Origin: Phycisphaerales bacterium
GTDB taxonomy: Bacteria; Planctomycetota; Phycisphaerae; Phycisphaerales; UBA1924
Assembly (NCBI GenBank): GCA_030680655.1
Contig: JAUXUZ010000166.1
Coordinates: 1 to 28,211, forward strand
DNA length: 28,211 nt
Direction of reading: 5' to 3'
Part shown: positions 15,337-23,383 of the stretch, in pieces
Layout of the letters: every line of letters starts with the position of its first letter
Position numbering within the stretch: the stretch's first letter is position 1
The notes under the pieces: model-generated
Database searches by the model: none
What the model was told of the DNA's origin: nothing
The model's input: only the letters and a program-made list of their open reading frames with translations
Program-made: the position numbers and the translations under genes

Positions 15337-16263
15337 TTACCTGCCCGAACCGGGAGCGGCCGGCGGGTTCGCCGGCGTGCCGGGGGGCTGAGAGCTGGGG
15401 GGCTGCGCTGCGCCGGGTGCACCCGGCGCCTCGGGCGGATTGGCTGCGCCACCTTCGAGGGGCTTGCCGGTGCGGACGTCCTGGCCACGGAGGCGGCGGG
15501 TCATGTCACGCGAGAAGCCGGCCATGCGGCCGCGCTGCTCTGCGTTGGTGAGCTTCTGCCCGCGGTCGTTCATAAAGCCCATGAACCCCGCTGCACGCTC
15601 GGGGTTGACCGGGCGGCCGCTGGCGCCCTTCATGCGTTCTTCGTCGCGCTTGGCCTGCTTGCGGGCCTCGTCGACGCGCTGCTCGTCTTTGATCGGCACG
15701 GACACGCCGGCGACATCCTCGAACATCTTGGTCATGTCAACAAACGACTGGTCGAGGAAGGCCTCGCGGTCCTCCGGCTTGACCTGGCTGTACTGGATCG
15801 CGAACTTGTCCCAGATATCCACCATCAGCTTCTCTGAGTTCTTCTGCAGCTGGGCGCGCGCCTTGCCGCCGATGCCGGCGGCGAACCCTGCGACCAGGGC
15901 CGAGTCGTTGCTGTCCATGCTCTTGAGCCGGTCGATGAGGCGCTTGATCAGGGCCAGGCGCTCGTCGACGGGGAGCCGGTTGAACTCGTCGGTGAGGAGG
16001 GTGTAGTCGAGCACGTCGGCGAGGTCGTCGGCGAAGACGTCGGGCACGGCCCGGGGGCGGAGCTGCACATAGGCGAAGGCGCTGCCGGCGCTCACCATCA
16101 CCACCAGCGCGCTCACGACGGCGCGCCGGAGCCACCTGCGCCGCCAGAGCGCGCCTGCGCTGTCGGCGATGTCGCGCAGCGACTCGGACGCGGGCTTGCG
16201 GTAGCGCTGCTTCTTGCCGGGCTGCCACTTGGGGAACAGGTCTTTGAGGAGGCTCTCTGGCAT
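15337..16263 (-). CDS. Single-pass membrane protein with Pro-rich tail, unknown
   Basis: A 308-residue protein. The N-terminal 45 residues are basic and soluble (MPESLLKDLFPKWQPGKKQR...), followed by one transmembrane helix (about 47-66, AVVSALVVMVSAGSAFAYV). A helical, charged domain of about 160 residues follows, with DYTLLTDEFNRLPVDERL and KPEDREAFLDQSFVDMTKMF. After about residue 260 there is a Pro/Ala/Gly-rich low-complexity tail (AAQPPSSQPPGTPANPP). The basic N-terminus suggests the helical domain is outside the cytoplasm. It starts 42 bases after the pseudopilin gene on the same strand and is probably co-transcribed with it. It may be an accessory to the secretion or pilus-like apparatus, but that is inference from position only. 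Confidence 0.75.
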   Translation of the reverse strand: MPESLLKDLFPKWQPGKKQRYRKPASESLRDIADSAGALWRRRWLRRAVVSALVVMVSAGSAFAYVQLRPRAVPDVFADDLADVLDYTLLTDEFNRLPVDERLALIKRLIDRLKSMDSNDSALVAGFAAGIGGKARAQLQKNSEKLMVDIWDKFAIQYSQVKPEDREAFLDQSFVDMTKMFEDVAGVSVPIKDEQRVDEARKQAKRDEERMKGASGRPVNPERAAGFMGFMNDRGQKLTNAEQRGRMAGFSRDMTRRLRGQDVRTGKPLEGGAANPPEAPGAPGAAQPPSSQPPGTPANPPAAPGSGR

Positions 16264-16305
16264 GGTCTGCTCTGCTGATGGGCCGTTGGACGGAAGGACG
16301 GACGC

Positions 16306-17049
16306 TTACGGGTTCGGCGGAGGGGCGGGCGGGTTGCCCGGGACCTGGATCGTTCCCTGGATCTGCTGCATGTTGTTGTCGAGCTTCAGCCAATCGACGT
16401 GCCAATCGGCGAAGTAGAGCGCGTTCTGCCCGCTGTTGCCGGGCTGCTTGTGCCACGCCTTGCCGTCGCCCATGATCGGGAAGTCGCCGTTGGCCTCGTA
16501 CATCCGCGTGACAGAGAAGCCCGCGTTGCGGTCGAAGGCGAACAGCTCGCGCACCACCATCAGCGTCCCGGCCCAGTACTCGTAGCTGATGCCGAACTTG
16601 GCGCCGACGTCGGTGTCCTTGTCGCTGGGGCAGAAGTACGGGTCGCGGTACTGGAACGGCGACTCGGGGTCGCTGGGGTCGAGCCGGTCGGGGAGCGGCG
16701 CATCCATGTAGCTCTGAAGCGTGTCGAGCAGTGCCGGGTCGTTCACCAGGATCGCCCGCATCTCTTCCGGTGCGCGGGCCGTTGCGTACTGGAACGGCAG
16801 CACGTTGGGGAGCATGTCCTTGTTGTCGCGCCGGTACCCCTCAAGCGCCAACCCGAAGCTCCGCAGGTTCACCATGCACTTGGTCCGGCGGGCGGCCTCG
16901 CGGCTCTTGGCCAAGCCAGGCAGAAGGATCCCCAGCAGCAGCGAGATCACCACCATGCACACCAGCAGCTCAACCAGCGTGAACCCGACCCGCGCGACGA
17001 AGCGGGGTCGGCGACGAGGCTGGGCGCAATGGCTCGGGTGCTGGGTCAT
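16306..17049 (-). CDS. Type II secretion/pilin-like prepilin protein
   Basis: A 247-residue protein with an N-terminal prepilin motif: after about 20 basic or polar residues comes GFTLVELLVCMVVISLLLG, the type IV pilin-like cleavage/methylation site with Glu at position +5 of the mature protein. REAARRTKCMVNLRSFGLAL follows, typical of planctomycete pseudopilins. The large C-terminal domain contains NALYFADWHVDWLK, similar to the DGHV-type ending of the family. The start ATG at 17049 is supported by GGGGAG five bases upstream. It is expected to be processed by a prepilin peptidase and placed in the inner membrane or a pseudopilus. It is divergent from a second prepilin gene. Confidence 0.88.
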   Translation of the reverse strand: MTQHPSHCAQPRRRPRFVARVGFTLVELLVCMVVISLLLGILLPGLAKSREAARRTKCMVNLRSFGLALEGYRRDNKDMLPNVLPFQYATARAPEEMRAILVNDPALLDTLQSYMDAPLPDRLDPSDPESPFQYRDPYFCPSDKDTDVGAKFGISYEYWAGTLMVVRELFAFDRNAGFSVTRMYEANGDFPIMGDGKAWHKQPGNSGQNALYFADWHVDWLKLDNNMQQIQGTIQVPGNPPAPPPNP

Positions 17050-17211
17050 AGGTGCTCCCCACGTGGGTGCTCCGCTGATATCGGCCATCGACGGCCCGGT
17101 TGCAGCGGGGGCGGCCTGGAGTAAGGTGTTTCGGGCACTCCTTGGAAGGTTGGTTGAGCGATCGAGCCGGGAATGCCCGAACGGGGGGGCGCACAGATCG
17201 ATGGTCCAGCC

Positions 17212-17239
17212 TTGTGCTTTTGGCCGATTGTGGTATGCT
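17212..17239 (+). promoter_or_regulatory. Promoter of the plus-strand prepilin gene
   Basis: TTGTGC (17212-17217), 16-base spacer, TATGCT (17234-17239). The start codon is at 17309, so a leader of about 60 bases with an AAAGGA ribosome-binding site is predicted. TATGCT is the same -10 hexamer that appears next to the start codons of three probable leaderless genes in this window. Confidence 0.5.
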
Positions 17240-17308
17240 GAGGGTGTCTGTTTCACGGTGCTCTGTTCTGGAAGCGCCGTTCCCGTTGTGGGGAAAGGAT
17301 CGTGCAAC

Positions 17309-18313
17309 ATGGCTCGGACGCACCGCGCGTTCTCGTTGGTTGAACTCCTCGTGGTCATCGCGATCATCGCGCTGCTGGTGGGCATGCTGCTGCCCGCCCT
17401 GGCGGGCGCACGCAAGGCCGCGCGCGAGGTCAAGTGCCGCTCGAACATCAACCAGTACGTTCGCGGCATGTTCCAATACGCGATCGACTTCCGCGACCGT
17501 GTCGCCACTTACTCGTGGCAGCGGACGGGGATCTACCGGCGCACGAGCGACGGGCAGCTCCGCGGGCCGTTCGGCAGCGACTTTGACGCGGCTCGCGAGC
17601 AGATGAACGACATCATCCGGTCGCGCTCGAAGGTGACCAACTTCAACTACACCGGCCCGTTTGCGCCCCACCCCAACCTCTCGATCTGCATCCTCGGTGA
17701 CTACCTCACCGGCATGATCCCCGAGCCGATCGCCGCCTGCCCCGAGGACCGCGCCCTGCTCCGCGCCGCCGCCGACCCGGTGGCGTTCTACAACGGGCTT
17801 GCCTCGCAGTCGGCCGTCACGGCGACGAGCGACCCACCCTTGTTCGCCCGCGCGTCGTACCAGTTCCCCTACCCGTTCTGGAGCGTCGACCGCGACGAGG
17901 TGGGCTGGCAGGTGCGCATCGGTCCGATCAACGAAACGCTCAGTTGGTCGGGAGACCCTCGCCTCGGCCGGCGCAAGTTCAGCGACCTGCGCTTCCCGGC
18001 GCTGAAGGTGATGTTCTACGAGCGCTTCGCCCGGCACGCGAAGTACCCGATCTACTTCACCCACCCTTACGCGGAGGTGATGGTGACCCTTGGCGACGGC
18101 AGCACCCGCAAGCTCCGGACCGAGGAGACCAACCTCGGCGGCTACCTGCTCACCAACGGCACGATCCAACGCACCACGATCAGCTACTCGCCCCTGCCCG
18201 CGCGCGAGGAGCCGCCGTGGCCAGGCGGTCCGATCGCCCAGCCCCCCCACTTCGCCAGCACCATCGGCGGCATGAAGGGTTGCGACTTCGGCAGCAACGA
18301 AGTGCTCAGGTAG
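17309..18313 (+). CDS. Second prepilin-like protein
   Basis: A 334-residue protein starting MARTHRAFSLVELLVVIAII, a textbook prepilin N-terminus with Glu at +5 of the mature form, followed by GMLLPALAGARKAAREVKCRSNINQY. The remaining 280 residues form a large extracytoplasmic domain with no recognised enzyme motif, containing CILGDYL, SYQFPYPFWSVDRDEVGW and NLGGYLLTNGTI. AAAGGA lies nine bases upstream of the ATG. It is transcribed head-to-head with the other prepilin gene and differs from it in the C-terminal domain. A role in a secretion pseudopilus or a surface structure is inferred from the N-terminus only. Confidence 0.88.
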   Translation: MARTHRAFSLVELLVVIAIIALLVGMLLPALAGARKAAREVKCRSNINQYVRGMFQYAIDFRDRVATYSWQRTGIYRRTSDGQLRGPFGSDFDAAREQMNDIIRSRSKVTNFNYTGPFAPHPNLSICILGDYLTGMIPEPIAACPEDRALLRAAADPVAFYNGLASQSAVTATSDPPLFARASYQFPYPFWSVDRDEVGWQVRIGPINETLSWSGDPRLGRRKFSDLRFPALKVMFYERFARHAKYPIYFTHPYAEVMVTLGDGSTRKLRTEETNLGGYLLTNGTIQRTTISYSPLPAREEPPWPGGPIAQPPHFASTIGGMKGCDFGSNEVLR

Positions 18314-18323
18314 CGTGTTGCCG

Positions 18324-18350
18324 CCCGGCGGCTCGCCCGGGTCGTTTGCC
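18324..18350 (+). terminator. Weak terminator-like hairpin after the prepilin gene
   Basis: CCCGG (18324-18328) and CCGGG (18337-18341) form a five-pair stem with an eight-base loop, followed by TCGTTTGCC. It lies between convergent genes. The U-tract is poor. Confidence 0.3.
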
Positions 18351-18355
18351 TTTGG

Positions 18356-19456
18356 CTACACACGCGCGATCACGCCGGCACGCACATCCGCACGCGCGCC
18401 GGTGATGTGACGCATCGGCAGCGCTTCGCCGTCCCACGCCAGCGCCCCCAGCACCGCCCACCCGGCGGCCTCGCGCAGCTCTGCCGGCACCCCGTACGCC
18501 GGGGCGCTGCTCTCTTCAACGCGGCACGAAGCGCAGCTGCGCACCGCGCCCAGCAGCGCCGCGTTGCGCACGCCGCCGCCGGCAACGATCAGACGCTGCG
18601 CGTCGGCCGCGCGGGCACGCTCGCCGATGATCGTGCCGATCGCCTCGCACGCCGCGGCGGCCAGCGCCCCGCCCTGGCAGCCGGCGCCGCCCTTCCAGTG
18701 CCGCCCGATCCACGCGCTCGCCTCGTCTCCGGTGCCGAGCGATCGCCCCGATGCGCCCTGCGCCCGCAGAACACCCAGCAGATCGTCGAGCGCATCTGCG
18801 TCGGGCTCCGCGGCGAGCGCGGCGGCGCCGCCGTCATCGAACGGGACTCCCAGCGTTCGGCGCGCGACCAGGTCGAGCAACTGGTTGCAGGCGCACAGGT
18901 CGTGCCCGGTGAAGCCGAGCTCGCCCGCCGCCTTGCCCAGCAGCGTCGCGTTGGCAAAGCCACCGAGGTTGACGACCATCCGGTTCTCGCCGCCGCTGCG
19001 GTCGCGGAACATCACGTAGTCGCTCAGCGGTGTCAGCGGCGCACCCTGGCCACCGCAGGCGATGTCGGCTGCGCGCAGGTCCGCGATCACCGGCACGCCG
19101 GCGGCCTGAGCGATCAGCGGCGCGTTCACCAACTGCCAGCTCACCGGCGGCTGATGGAAGACCGTCTGCCCGTGCACGCACGCCGCTTCGATGGTTTCCC
19201 CCCCGCGCACCGCGTCGATCGCCACCGCGTGCAGCAGCGAGAAGCCGCGGCACACCTGGGCGATGCGGCCAGCGGTCATCGGCGTCTGATCGGCCAGCTC
19301 GCGCAGCGGCTGCTGCCACTGGCCCAGCGGCAACGACACGCCGCGGACGACCCGCGCTGACATGCCGTCAATCCCGCGCCCCTGGATCTCCACCAGCGCG
19401 GCGTCAAGGCCGTCAACGCTCGTGCCCGTCATGCAGCCCACAAACAACCGTGCCAT
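18356..19456 (-). CDS. anmK: Anhydro-N-acetylmuramic acid kinase AnmK
   Basis: A 366-residue ASKHA-fold sugar kinase. Motifs are FVGCMTGTSVDGLDAALVE (near the N-terminus, ATP phosphate loop), CVHGQTVFHQP, VIADLRAADIACGGQGAPL (substrate/phosphate region), MVVNLGGFANATLL, GHDLCACNQLLD, and LIVAGGGVRNAALL (adenosine-binding). The enzyme opens and phosphorylates 1,6-anhydro-MurNAc to MurNAc-6-phosphate in the cytosol, a peptidoglycan recycling step. The ATG at 19456 fits the family and has a TATGCT hexamer six bases upstream. A start six codons further upstream (19474) is possible but would overlap that hexamer. The gene follows a GH20 hexosaminidase gene by 40 bases. Confidence 0.93.
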   Translation of the reverse strand: MARLFVGCMTGTSVDGLDAALVEIQGRGIDGMSARVVRGVSLPLGQWQQPLRELADQTPMTAGRIAQVCRGFSLLHAVAIDAVRGGETIEAACVHGQTVFHQPPVSWQLVNAPLIAQAAGVPVIADLRAADIACGGQGAPLTPLSDYVMFRDRSGGENRMVVNLGGFANATLLGKAAGELGFTGHDLCACNQLLDLVARRTLGVPFDDGGAAALAAEPDADALDDLLGVLRAQGASGRSLGTGDEASAWIGRHWKGGAGCQGGALAAAACEAIGTIIGERARAADAQRLIVAGGGVRNAALLGAVRSCASCRVEESSAPAYGVPAELREAAGWAVLGALAWDGEALPMRHITGARADVRAGVIARV

Positions 19457-19462
19457 GGGCTG

Positions 19463-19468
19463 AGCATA
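19463..19468 (-). promoter_or_regulatory. -10 hexamer at the AnmK start (leaderless type)
   Basis: TATGCT on the minus strand, then CAGCCC, then the ATG at 19456. No Shine-Dalgarno sequence and no clear -35. It may give AnmK expression independent of the upstream GH20 gene. Confidence 0.45.
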
Positions 19469-19496
19469 AGTCATCGCGGCTCGAAATGCGGCCGCG

Positions 19497-21416
19497 TTAC
19501 CCCGGCGGGCGCAGTTCCGCCGCCACCCGCTCGTACCACTGCATCGACTGCGTCAGCCCGCCCGGGCGGCACCAGGTGTGCCAGAGGCGCGCGTGCTCGG
19601 CCATCACCCCGCGGCACTGCTCGGCGAGGATCGCCCGTGCTTCGCCGGAGAGCCCGCCGGGGTAGCGGCGTGCGACGGCCCGCGCCGCCGCCAGGCGGGC
19701 GCCGTCGAGGGCGTGCTCCAACTCGTCGCGCAGCTCGCCGACGACGCGGCTGGGCACGCGCACGCCCCCCAGCGCCTCCGCCGCGCTGCGCCACAGCTCA
19801 AGACTCCCCGCCTCACGCCGCTCATCGATCGGCACATCCATGTCCACCGCCAGCGCGCCCGCGTTGCGCAGCCTGCCGGTCATCCCCGCGCGCGAGAGCC
19901 CGAGCGTGCACGCACGCAGCAGCGCATCGACGTCACCCATCTTCTCGATCCACGGGCCCGCCTCCAGCGACGGGTCGCCCAGCGCGTGCAGGCTGGCGCT
20001 GCGGGCGTCAAACCCCTCACCGTCGCGCGGGTTCCACGACGCCGCCGCGCCGTGCGCCAGGCCGAGCAGGCCGATCGCACGCTGCTGGCGGTGCCCTTTG
20101 TCGCCCCAGTCGGTCGTCAGCACGCCCGATGCGCCCGAGGCCGCACCCTGAGCGACAGCGCCCGCGATGTTGCCGCGGCGCTCGGCCGTGCGTCCAAAGA
20201 ACGACAGCCACGAGCTTGTGCCCGGGCAGACCCACACCTCGCGCCCGACGCCGGCCATCTTCGCCGCCGGTGTCGCAAAGTCGTGGTCGGGCTCATAACC
20301 CCACACCAGCGCGAGCCCGCCGGGGTCGATCCCCGCCGCGGCCTCGGGCTGGCTGGTGAGCATGTCGGCCCAGAACATGGGGCGCTTGCCCAGCGCACCC
20401 ACCTGGGCGCACACACTGTTGACAAACTCAACAAAGACCGACGCCCGCCCCCCTTCTCCGCGCCGCGCGACCTCGGCTGCGCTGCGCCCGTAGGCGATGT
20501 CGTAGACCTCGTCGCAGCCGATGTTCACCAGCGGGCACGAGAAGTTCGGCAGCAGCTCCTCCAGCAGCCCGCCCACAAACGCGACCGACGCCGGGTCGGT
20601 TGGGCAGAGGCTCCACGGGCCTTTGCGCGGCCAGACGTCGAACATCCAGTCGCCGTGCGTCTCGGCCAGGTGGGCGTACGCGGGGAGATCGAGCCAGCGC
20701 GTCAGGTGCCCGAAGCAGTTCTGATTCGCGGCGAGCTCGATCCCCCGTGCGCGGCAGTGCTGGTCCAACTCCCGCACCTGCTCGGCGGTCATCGGGCTCC
20801 ACCCATCCCACACCGCCTGGTGGCCCTTGTAAGCGAATGTGTGCTCGGTGTAGAGCTGCAGGTGGTTGACTTTCCACGACGCGAGCAGATCGACCTGCCG
20901 CAGCAGCTCGGGCATCGTCGGCACGCGGCAGCGCGACACATCGAGCATCGCACCACGCGTGCGGAACGCCGGTTGGTCCTCGATCATCACCGCCGGCACA
21001 CTCTCGCCGAACCTCCGGATCAACTGCGCCAGCGTCCACAACCCCAGCCGCGCACCCGTGATCGAAGGCGAGGCAATCCGCACCAGCGGCCCCTGGTTAC
21101 CACCACGCTCCGCATGGTGTCCACTCGCCGCCTCCTCCCCACCCCCAACCACCATCGCATACCGCTGCTCCCTCACGCCCGGCGTGGGCAGATCAAGCGG
21201 CGCATCCACAATCACCTTCACCACCGCTCCACCGCTGTCAACCCGCACCCCCTTCAACCCCACCGAGGCGAACACCGGCCCGGCCACCCACTCCGGCACA
21301 CCCGTGTACGTAATGAACCCACCCGCCGCCACCTGCACGAATCCTCTTAACCGCTCCACCTTCATCGGCGTCGGCAACAACAGCAACGACCCATCCTCTC
21401 GAACCGCATCAGCCAT
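19497..21416 (-). CDS. GH20-like beta-N-acetylhexosaminidase, no signal peptide
   Basis: A 639-residue protein. Residues 1-145 form an alpha/beta N-terminal domain, with LLPTPMKVE near the start. Residues 150-470 form a TIM-barrel of the GH20 type: RTRGAMLDVSRCRVPTM (152-168), WKVNHLQLYTEHTFAY, NQNCFGHL, VNIGCDEVYD with the Asp-Glu pair D302-E303, FWADM, and LTTDWGD. GH20 enzymes release terminal GlcNAc or GalNAc by substrate-assisted catalysis with that Asp-Glu pair. The start ATG at 21416 (MADAVREDGS) has no signal peptide, so the enzyme is probably cytosolic. Its neighbour anmK suggests that it removes GlcNAc from GlcNAc-anhydroMurNAc-type recycling products; that is inference from context. 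TATGCT lies six bases before the ATG. Confidence 0.87.
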   Translation of the reverse strand: MADAVREDGSLLLLPTPMKVERLRGFVQVAAGGFITYTGVPEWVAGPVFASVGLKGVRVDSGGAVVKVIVDAPLDLPTPGVREQRYAMVVGGGEEAASGHHAERGGNQGPLVRIASPSITGARLGLWTLAQLIRRFGESVPAVMIEDQPAFRTRGAMLDVSRCRVPTMPELLRQVDLLASWKVNHLQLYTEHTFAYKGHQAVWDGWSPMTAEQVRELDQHCRARGIELAANQNCFGHLTRWLDLPAYAHLAETHGDWMFDVWPRKGPWSLCPTDPASVAFVGGLLEELLPNFSCPLVNIGCDEVYDIAYGRSAAEVARRGEGGRASVFVEFVNSVCAQVGALGKRPMFWADMLTSQPEAAAGIDPGGLALVWGYEPDHDFATPAAKMAGVGREVWVCPGTSSWLSFFGRTAERRGNIAGAVAQGAASGASGVLTTDWGDKGHRQQRAIGLLGLAHGAAASWNPRDGEGFDARSASLHALGDPSLEAGPWIEKMGDVDALLRACTLGLSRAGMTGRLRNAGALAVDMDVPIDERREAGSLELWRSAAEALGGVRVPSRVVGELRDELEHALDGARLAAARAVARRYPGGLSGEARAILAEQCRGVMAEHARLWHTWCRPGGLTQSMQWYERVAAELRPPG

Positions 21417-21422
21417 CCGCCG

Positions 21423-21428
21423 AGCATA
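21423..21428 (-). promoter_or_regulatory. -10 hexamer at the GH20 start (leaderless type)
   Basis: TATGCT on the minus strand, then CGGCGG, then the ATG at 21416. No Shine-Dalgarno sequence lies between. The spacing and hexamer are the same as at AnmK. Confidence 0.5.
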
Positions 21429-21440
21429 CCCCGCTCTCCT

Positions 21441-21567
21441 GGCAGGAACCCAGTGGGCGCGAAGGGCACGAAAACCACAAAGAAGGACACCAAGGCGCAT
21501 GGCTCGCGGCGAGAACCGCCGCAAACCCTGTGGTCTTCGCGTCCTTCGCGCTCTTCGTGTTCCTGCC
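21441..21567. repeat. 127-bp MITE-like inverted-repeat element
   Basis: The two ends are perfect nine-base inverted repeats: GGCAGGAAC at 21441-21449 and GTTCCTGCC at 21559-21567. The similarity continues inward for about 42 bases per arm (32 of 42 positions match by eye), with CGAAGG-x-C-x-CGAA-x-ACCACA shared. The centre holds a second perfect stem, GCGGC-GAGAACC-GCCGC. The arms consist of roughly nine-base CGAAG-type units. No transposase and no target-site duplication were seen. The element fills the space between the divergent promoters of the GH20 and threonine aldolase genes. It resembles the short non-coding CGAAGG/CACGAA repeats scattered in some planctomycete-type genomes. Confidence 0.75.
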
Positions 21568-21586
21568 TTCCGTCTCGCGCTCGCTC

Positions 21587-21592
21587 TACCCT
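21587..21592 (+). promoter_or_regulatory. -10-like hexamer at the LtaE start (leaderless type)
   Basis: TACCCT, then six C bases, then the ATG at 21599. No purine-rich ribosome-binding site is possible in this interval. The same TACCCT-N6-ATG arrangement occurs before the zinc-ribbon gene at 27604. Confidence 0.4.
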
Positions 21593-21598
21593 CCCCCC

Positions 21599-22627
21599 AT
21601 GCCCATCCTCGACTTGCGTTCAGACACCGTCACCAGGCCCACACCCGCCATGCGCCAGGCAATGGCCAACGCCGAGGTGGGCGACGACGTGCTCGGCGAC
21701 GACCCCACCGTGATCGCCCTGCAGGAGCGGATCGCCGAGCTGCTCGGAAAAGAGGCCGCGGTCTTCGTCCCCAGCGGCACCATGGCCAATCAGGTCTCCA
21801 TCCGCGCCCACACCGAGCCGGGCGACGAGGTGATCGCCCACCGCGACTCGCACATCATCCACTACGAGACCGGCTCGCCCGCTGCGCTCTCGTCGGTCAT
21901 GATCGCCCCCCTCAGCGGCGAAGGTGGCCGATTCACGTCCGCCGATGTCGCGGCCGTCGTGCGCCCAAGGTCCTCCCACTTCGCCTGCTCCAAGCTGCTG
22001 GTGGTCGAGAACACCTTCAACCGCAGCGGCGGGGCGGTCTGGTCGCTCGACCAGGTCGCCGCCGTCACCGCCGAGGCGCGCCGCCACGGGCTCGCCTGCC
22101 ACCTCGACGGCGCGCGCCTGTGGAACGCCTGCGTTGCCACCGGTAAGCCGCCGCGCGACTTCGCCCAGCACTTTGACACCGTCTCGTGCTGCTTCAGCAA
22201 GGGGCTCGGCGCGCCCGTCGGCAGCGCCGTTGCCGGCAGCCGGGCGCTCATCACCCGCGCCCACCGCTTCCGCAAGATGTTCGGCGGGGCGATGCGCCAG
22301 GCGGGCGTCATCGCCGCCGCTGCCCGCTTCGCCCTCGAGAACCACCGCGACCGCCTGCCCGACGACCACGCCACCGCCCGGTTCCTCGCCGAGGCGCTGG
22401 GGGCCATCCCCGGTGTGTCGATCCTCTTCCCGGTTGAAACGAACATGGTCTACATCCAATGGGCGAGCGGGCCCGCAGCCAGCGATCTCAGTTCGCGCCT
22501 CCGCGAAAAGGGCGTGCTGACCCTCCCCGGCCCAGGCCGGTCCATGCGCCTGGTGACCCACTTGGATGCCCCTCGTTCCCTGGTTGAATCGTGCCTCCCG
22601 GCCTTCCGGGAAGCCCTCAAGGCCTGA
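21599..22627 (+). CDS. ltaE: Low-specificity threonine aldolase
   Basis: A 342-residue fold-type I PLP enzyme. Motifs are LDLRSDTVTRPTPAMRQAM (4-22), EVGDDVLGDDPT, VPSGTMANQ (57-65), ENTFNRSGG, CHLDGARLWNA, and SCCFSKGLGAPVGS, where K201 is the PLP lysine. The family cleaves threonine and allo-threonine to glycine and acetaldehyde in the cytosol. The start was set at 21599 because the protein then begins MPILDLRSDTVT as in relatives; the frame is open upstream, but that part lies inside the inverted-repeat element. Length is normal for the family. It stands alone, with the skp-lpxD-lpxC operon about 100 bases downstream. Confidence 0.93.
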   Translation: MPILDLRSDTVTRPTPAMRQAMANAEVGDDVLGDDPTVIALQERIAELLGKEAAVFVPSGTMANQVSIRAHTEPGDEVIAHRDSHIIHYETGSPAALSSVMIAPLSGEGGRFTSADVAAVVRPRSSHFACSKLLVVENTFNRSGGAVWSLDQVAAVTAEARRHGLACHLDGARLWNACVATGKPPRDFAQHFDTVSCCFSKGLGAPVGSAVAGSRALITRAHRFRKMFGGAMRQAGVIAAAARFALENHRDRLPDDHATARFLAEALGAIPGVSILFPVETNMVYIQWASGPAASDLSSRLREKGVLTLPGPGRSMRLVTHLDAPRSLVESCLPAFREALKA

Positions 22628-22664
22628 ACTGTCCTGTTTTTTCACCCTTGTTTGTTCTGCCCCC

Positions 22665-22693
22665 TTTCCTCCTTGCAAGTTTGCGTTTACTAT
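22665..22693 (+). promoter_or_regulatory. Promoter of the skp-lpxD-lpxC operon
   Basis: TTTCCT (22665-22670), 17-base spacer, TACTAT (22688-22693). The predicted leader is about 27 bases and contains GGAG six bases before the ATG at 22727. Confidence 0.5.
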
Positions 22694-22726
22694 CATTCCA
22701 AGACCCCCAACGCACCGGAGCCCACC

Positions 22727-23383
22727 ATGAACCGCCAGACCATGCTCACCTTCGCCGTCGCCGCGGCACTCACCGCCGCCTTCCTCACCGGCACCTCGGT
22801 CGCCCGCTCGGCCAAGAGCACGCCCGACAACAAGATCGCCACTATCAACATCCAGACCGTCTTTGACTCGCTCTCTGAGCGCAAGGACAAGCTCGACCAG
22901 CTCCAGCTCGAGGCCGGCCGCCTGGAGGGCGAGTTCAGCGCCATCAACAACCAGATCACCGCCGCGCGCGACGCCGCCAACAAGATGCCCGAGGGCCCCG
23001 CAAAGGAGGCCGCGCTCGAGGCGACCGTCGACCGCGACATCCAGGCCAACATCGACATCAAGCGCGCCAAGACGCGCCTGGAGAAGGCGCAGGCCGCGAC
23101 CATCCGCTCGATCTTTGAGAACATCCAGTCCGAGGCCAAGCTCGCCGCGCTCAAGAACGGCTTCACCATGGTGATGGCCGCCGACGACTGGGTGCAGATC
23201 TCCCCCCGCGCCACCGCGCAGGAGGCCACCCAGCTCATGAGCCTCCGCCGCTTCCTCTTCATCGACAAGCAGCACGACATCACCGCCGACGTGCTCAAGT
23301 CGCTCAACGAGGCCTACGCCGCCAAGAAGCCCGCAACGCCCTCGCCCGCCGCGCCCCCCGCCCCCGGCGTGCCCGCCAACTGA
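22727..23383 (+). CDS. skp: Skp/OmpH-family periplasmic chaperone
   Basis: A 218-residue protein with a signal peptide (MNRQTMLTFAVAAALTAAFLTGT, cleavage near VARSA), then ATINIQTVFDSLSERKDKLDQL, the start of an OmpH/Skp domain. A long charged helical region follows, about residues 55-135, as expected for the coiled-coil arms of Skp. The C-terminal SLRRFLFIDKQHDITADVLKSLNEAY matches the closing helix of the family, and a Pro/Ala tail follows. The chaperone holds unfolded outer-membrane proteins in the periplasm for delivery to BamA. GGAG lies six bases before the ATG. The stop overlaps the lpxD start (TGATG), so translation is probably coupled. Confidence 0.87.
   Translation: MNRQTMLTFAVAAALTAAFLTGTSVARSAKSTPDNKIATINIQTVFDSLSERKDKLDQLQLEAGRLEGEFSAINNQITAARDAANKMPEGPAKEAALEATVDRDIQANIDIKRAKTRLEKAQAATIRSIFENIQSEAKLAALKNGFTMVMAADDWVQISPRATAQEATQLMSLRRFLFIDKQHDITADVLKSLNEAYAAKKPATPSPAAPPAPGVPAN

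Noticed and set aside
22600..22642. GGCCTT/AAGGCC stem with a T6 run after ltaE
   Set aside because: The T-run begins about 11 bases after the stem, too far for a standard Rho-independent terminator.
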